Assembly (NCBI RefSeq): GCF_001558695.1
Contig: NZ_LNTU01000012.1
Coordinates: forward strand, 496,001-560,000
Reading direction: 5' to 3'
Origin: Paramesorhizobium deserti
GTDB taxonomy: Bacteria > Pseudomonadota > Alphaproteobacteria > Rhizobiales > Rhizobiaceae
Length of the DNA stretch: 64,000 nucleotides
In this document: positions 63,013 to 64,000 of the stretch, piece after piece
Layout: each line of letters opens with the position of its first letter
How positions within the stretch are numbered: the stretch's first letter is position 1
Notes under the pieces: model-generated
The model's database searches: none
What the model was told of the DNA's origin: nothing
Seen by the model: only the letters and a program-made list of their open reading frames with translations
Position numbers and translations under genes: made by a program

Positions 63013-63180
63013 CCTCGCATCGCGCTCGCCCCTTAGCGTATCCTCGCTTTCGATGTAGGCCATCTCAATGAAATATGCGAGTAACGGATAGTCTACAGCG
63101 TGAGCCATGGAGCGCAATTCGCCAAGCATCTGCTGGATATAGGAAAGGACTTCAATGCGTTTTACATCGGTATCGTTCAT
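62980..63180 (-). CDS. Small conserved rhizobial protein
   Basis: 66 residues, MNDTDVKRIEVLSYIQQMLG at the start and LLAYFIEMAYIESEDTLRGE later. I recall near-identical small proteins of unknown function across Rhizobiales. Predicted mostly helical and soluble. Start ATG 63180 with AAGGTCTGC upstream. It overlaps dprA by 33 bp tail to tail and is divergent from topA. Confidence 0.82.
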   Translation of the reverse strand: MNDTDVKRIEVLSYIQQMLGELRSMAHAVDYPLLAYFIEMAYIESEDTLRGERDARLHRQKRDGAA

Positions 63181-63446
63181 TGCAGACCTTGAAAAATTTT
63201 AACAGCAAATCGATAAGTTTCAGCATGTTGATATTTGTTTCAAAATCCGGCTATTCGCTGGTCGGTTAAATTTCATTAATACTACTTTGACTTTCAATTC
63301 AATAGAAAGCAACCATTGGTTGTATTTCACGAAAAATATCGTGTTGCCCTTGACCAAACGGAATGGGCTGTTCATTTGGGGAACGAATTTACCCCATCGA
63401 ATGTGCTTTTGTGTAGCGACAGGGGCCCGCAGAACAGGGTCAGGGA

Positions 63447-64000
63447 ATGAACGTCGTCGTTGTCGAATCGCCTGCCAAGGCAAAAACAATCAACAAATAT
63501 CTGGGCTCGGGCTACAAGGTCCTGGCGTCGTTCGGCCATGTCCGCGACCTTCCGGCCAAAGACGGGTCCGTTCGGCCGGACGAAGATTTCGCCATGTCGT
63601 GGGAAGTCGACACGCCGTCCGCCAAACGCCTCAACGACATCGCCAAGGCGGTGAAGGAGAGCGACGGCCTCATTCTCGCAACCGACCCGGATCGCGAAGG
63701 CGAAGCGATCTCGTGGCATGTGCTTGAGGTACTGCGCCAGAAGAAGGCGCTCGGCTCGAAGCCCGTCAAGCGCGTGGCCTTCAACGCCATCACGAAAAAG
63801 GCGGTGCTCGATGCCATCGCCAATCCGCGTGAGATCGATGCGCCGCTCGTCGATGCCTATCTCGCGCGCCGCGCTCTCGATTATCTGGTCGGCTTCACGC
63901 TTTCGCCGGTGCTCTGGCGCAAGCTGCCCGGCGCGCGCTCGGCGGGCCGCGTCCAGTCGGTGGCGCTGCGCCTCATCTGCGACCGCGAGGGAGAGATCGA
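63447..64000 (+). CDS. topA: DNA topoisomerase I, N-terminal part (runs off the window)
   Basis: 184 codons are visible. TOPRIM residues are in NVVVVESPAKAKTINKYLG and LILATDPDREGEAISWH; PGARSAGRVQSVALRLICDRE is also typical. The enzyme relaxes negative supercoils; the catalytic Tyr and C-terminal zinc region lie beyond the window. Start ATG 63447 with CAGGGTCAGGGA upstream. Confidence 0.97.
   Translation, partial: MNVVVVESPAKAKTINKYLGSGYKVLASFGHVRDLPAKDGSVRPDEDFAMSWEVDTPSAKRLNDIAKAVKESDGLILATDPDREGEAISWHVLEVLRQKKALGSKPVKRVAFNAITKKAVLDAIANPREIDAPLVDAYLARRALDYLVGFTLSPVLWRKLPGARSAGRVQSVALRLICDREGEI

Overview
The window is chromosomal DNA of an alphaproteobacterium of the order Hyphomicrobiales (Rhizobiales), most like the Brucella/Ochrobactrum/Phyllobacterium/Mesorhizobium group. 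The grounds are a GC-rich coding pattern, an ndvA-type cyclic beta-1,2-glucan exporter, SOS boxes of the alphaproteobacterial GTTC-N7-GTTC type, an ATP12 F1-ATPase chaperone, DUF3126 and DUF6105 proteins, and rhizobial palindromic repeats. The genus cannot be fixed by reading alone. Almost everything is vertically inherited housekeeping. There is no prophage, transposase, CRISPR array or secretion island.

Layout. 1-8.6 kb: 5' part of gyrA (minus), a MarC-family membrane protein, ssb and uvrA divergent around an 880-bp gap with two perfect SOS boxes, and a DUF72 protein. 8.6-12.8 kb: NAD(P)HX repair enzyme, the nitrogen operon glnB-glnA behind a probable sigma-54 promoter, and a 50-residue membrane peptide that is easily missed. 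12.8-21.2 kb: minus-strand rluC-like/HAD/ATP12 and degP-rarA clusters, separated by plus-strand ndvA and a phytanoyl-CoA dioxygenase-like gene. 21.7-36.2 kb: the full S10-spc-alpha ribosomal operon (rpsJ to rplQ, with secY and adk), minus strand. 36.3-38.1 kb: tuf flanked by copies of its own two ends, then tRNA-Gly and tRNA-Tyr. 38.3-48.9 kb: rlmB, CBS and rhomboid proteins, a PAS/PilZ pair, a 350-bp nested palindrome, a BTLCP protease, gamma-carbonic anhydrase, cysE, a hydrolase, DUF192, a double cold-shock protein and gloA. 49-64 kb: pccB, unknown genes, gatC-gatA with GNAT enzymes, a UPF0173 hydrolase, ruvX, aidB, pyrB with a catalytically dead dihydroorotase-like partner, plsY, dprA and the start of topA.

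The most important anomaly is at tuf. Downstream is the tufA context (rpsJ); upstream is the tufB context (tRNA-Tyr, tRNA-Gly). The essential block secE-nusG-rplKAJL-rpoBC-rpsLG-fusA, expected between the two tuf copies in relatives, is absent. An exact 127-bp duplication of the tuf 3' end and a 61-bp duplication of its 5' end mark the two edges. This is best explained by a collapsed or mis-joined assembly, less likely by real recombination.

Other points of interest are REP-like doublets, three loci of an octamer-repeat hairpin family, two intergenic hairpins sharing a C-rich motif (possible sRNAs or leaders), a 17-bp perfect palindrome upstream of the cold-shock gene, a UvrA lacking one zinc ligand, and a palindromic repeat read through as the C-terminus of the NAD(P)HX dehydratase. 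No wholly new multi-gene system was found.
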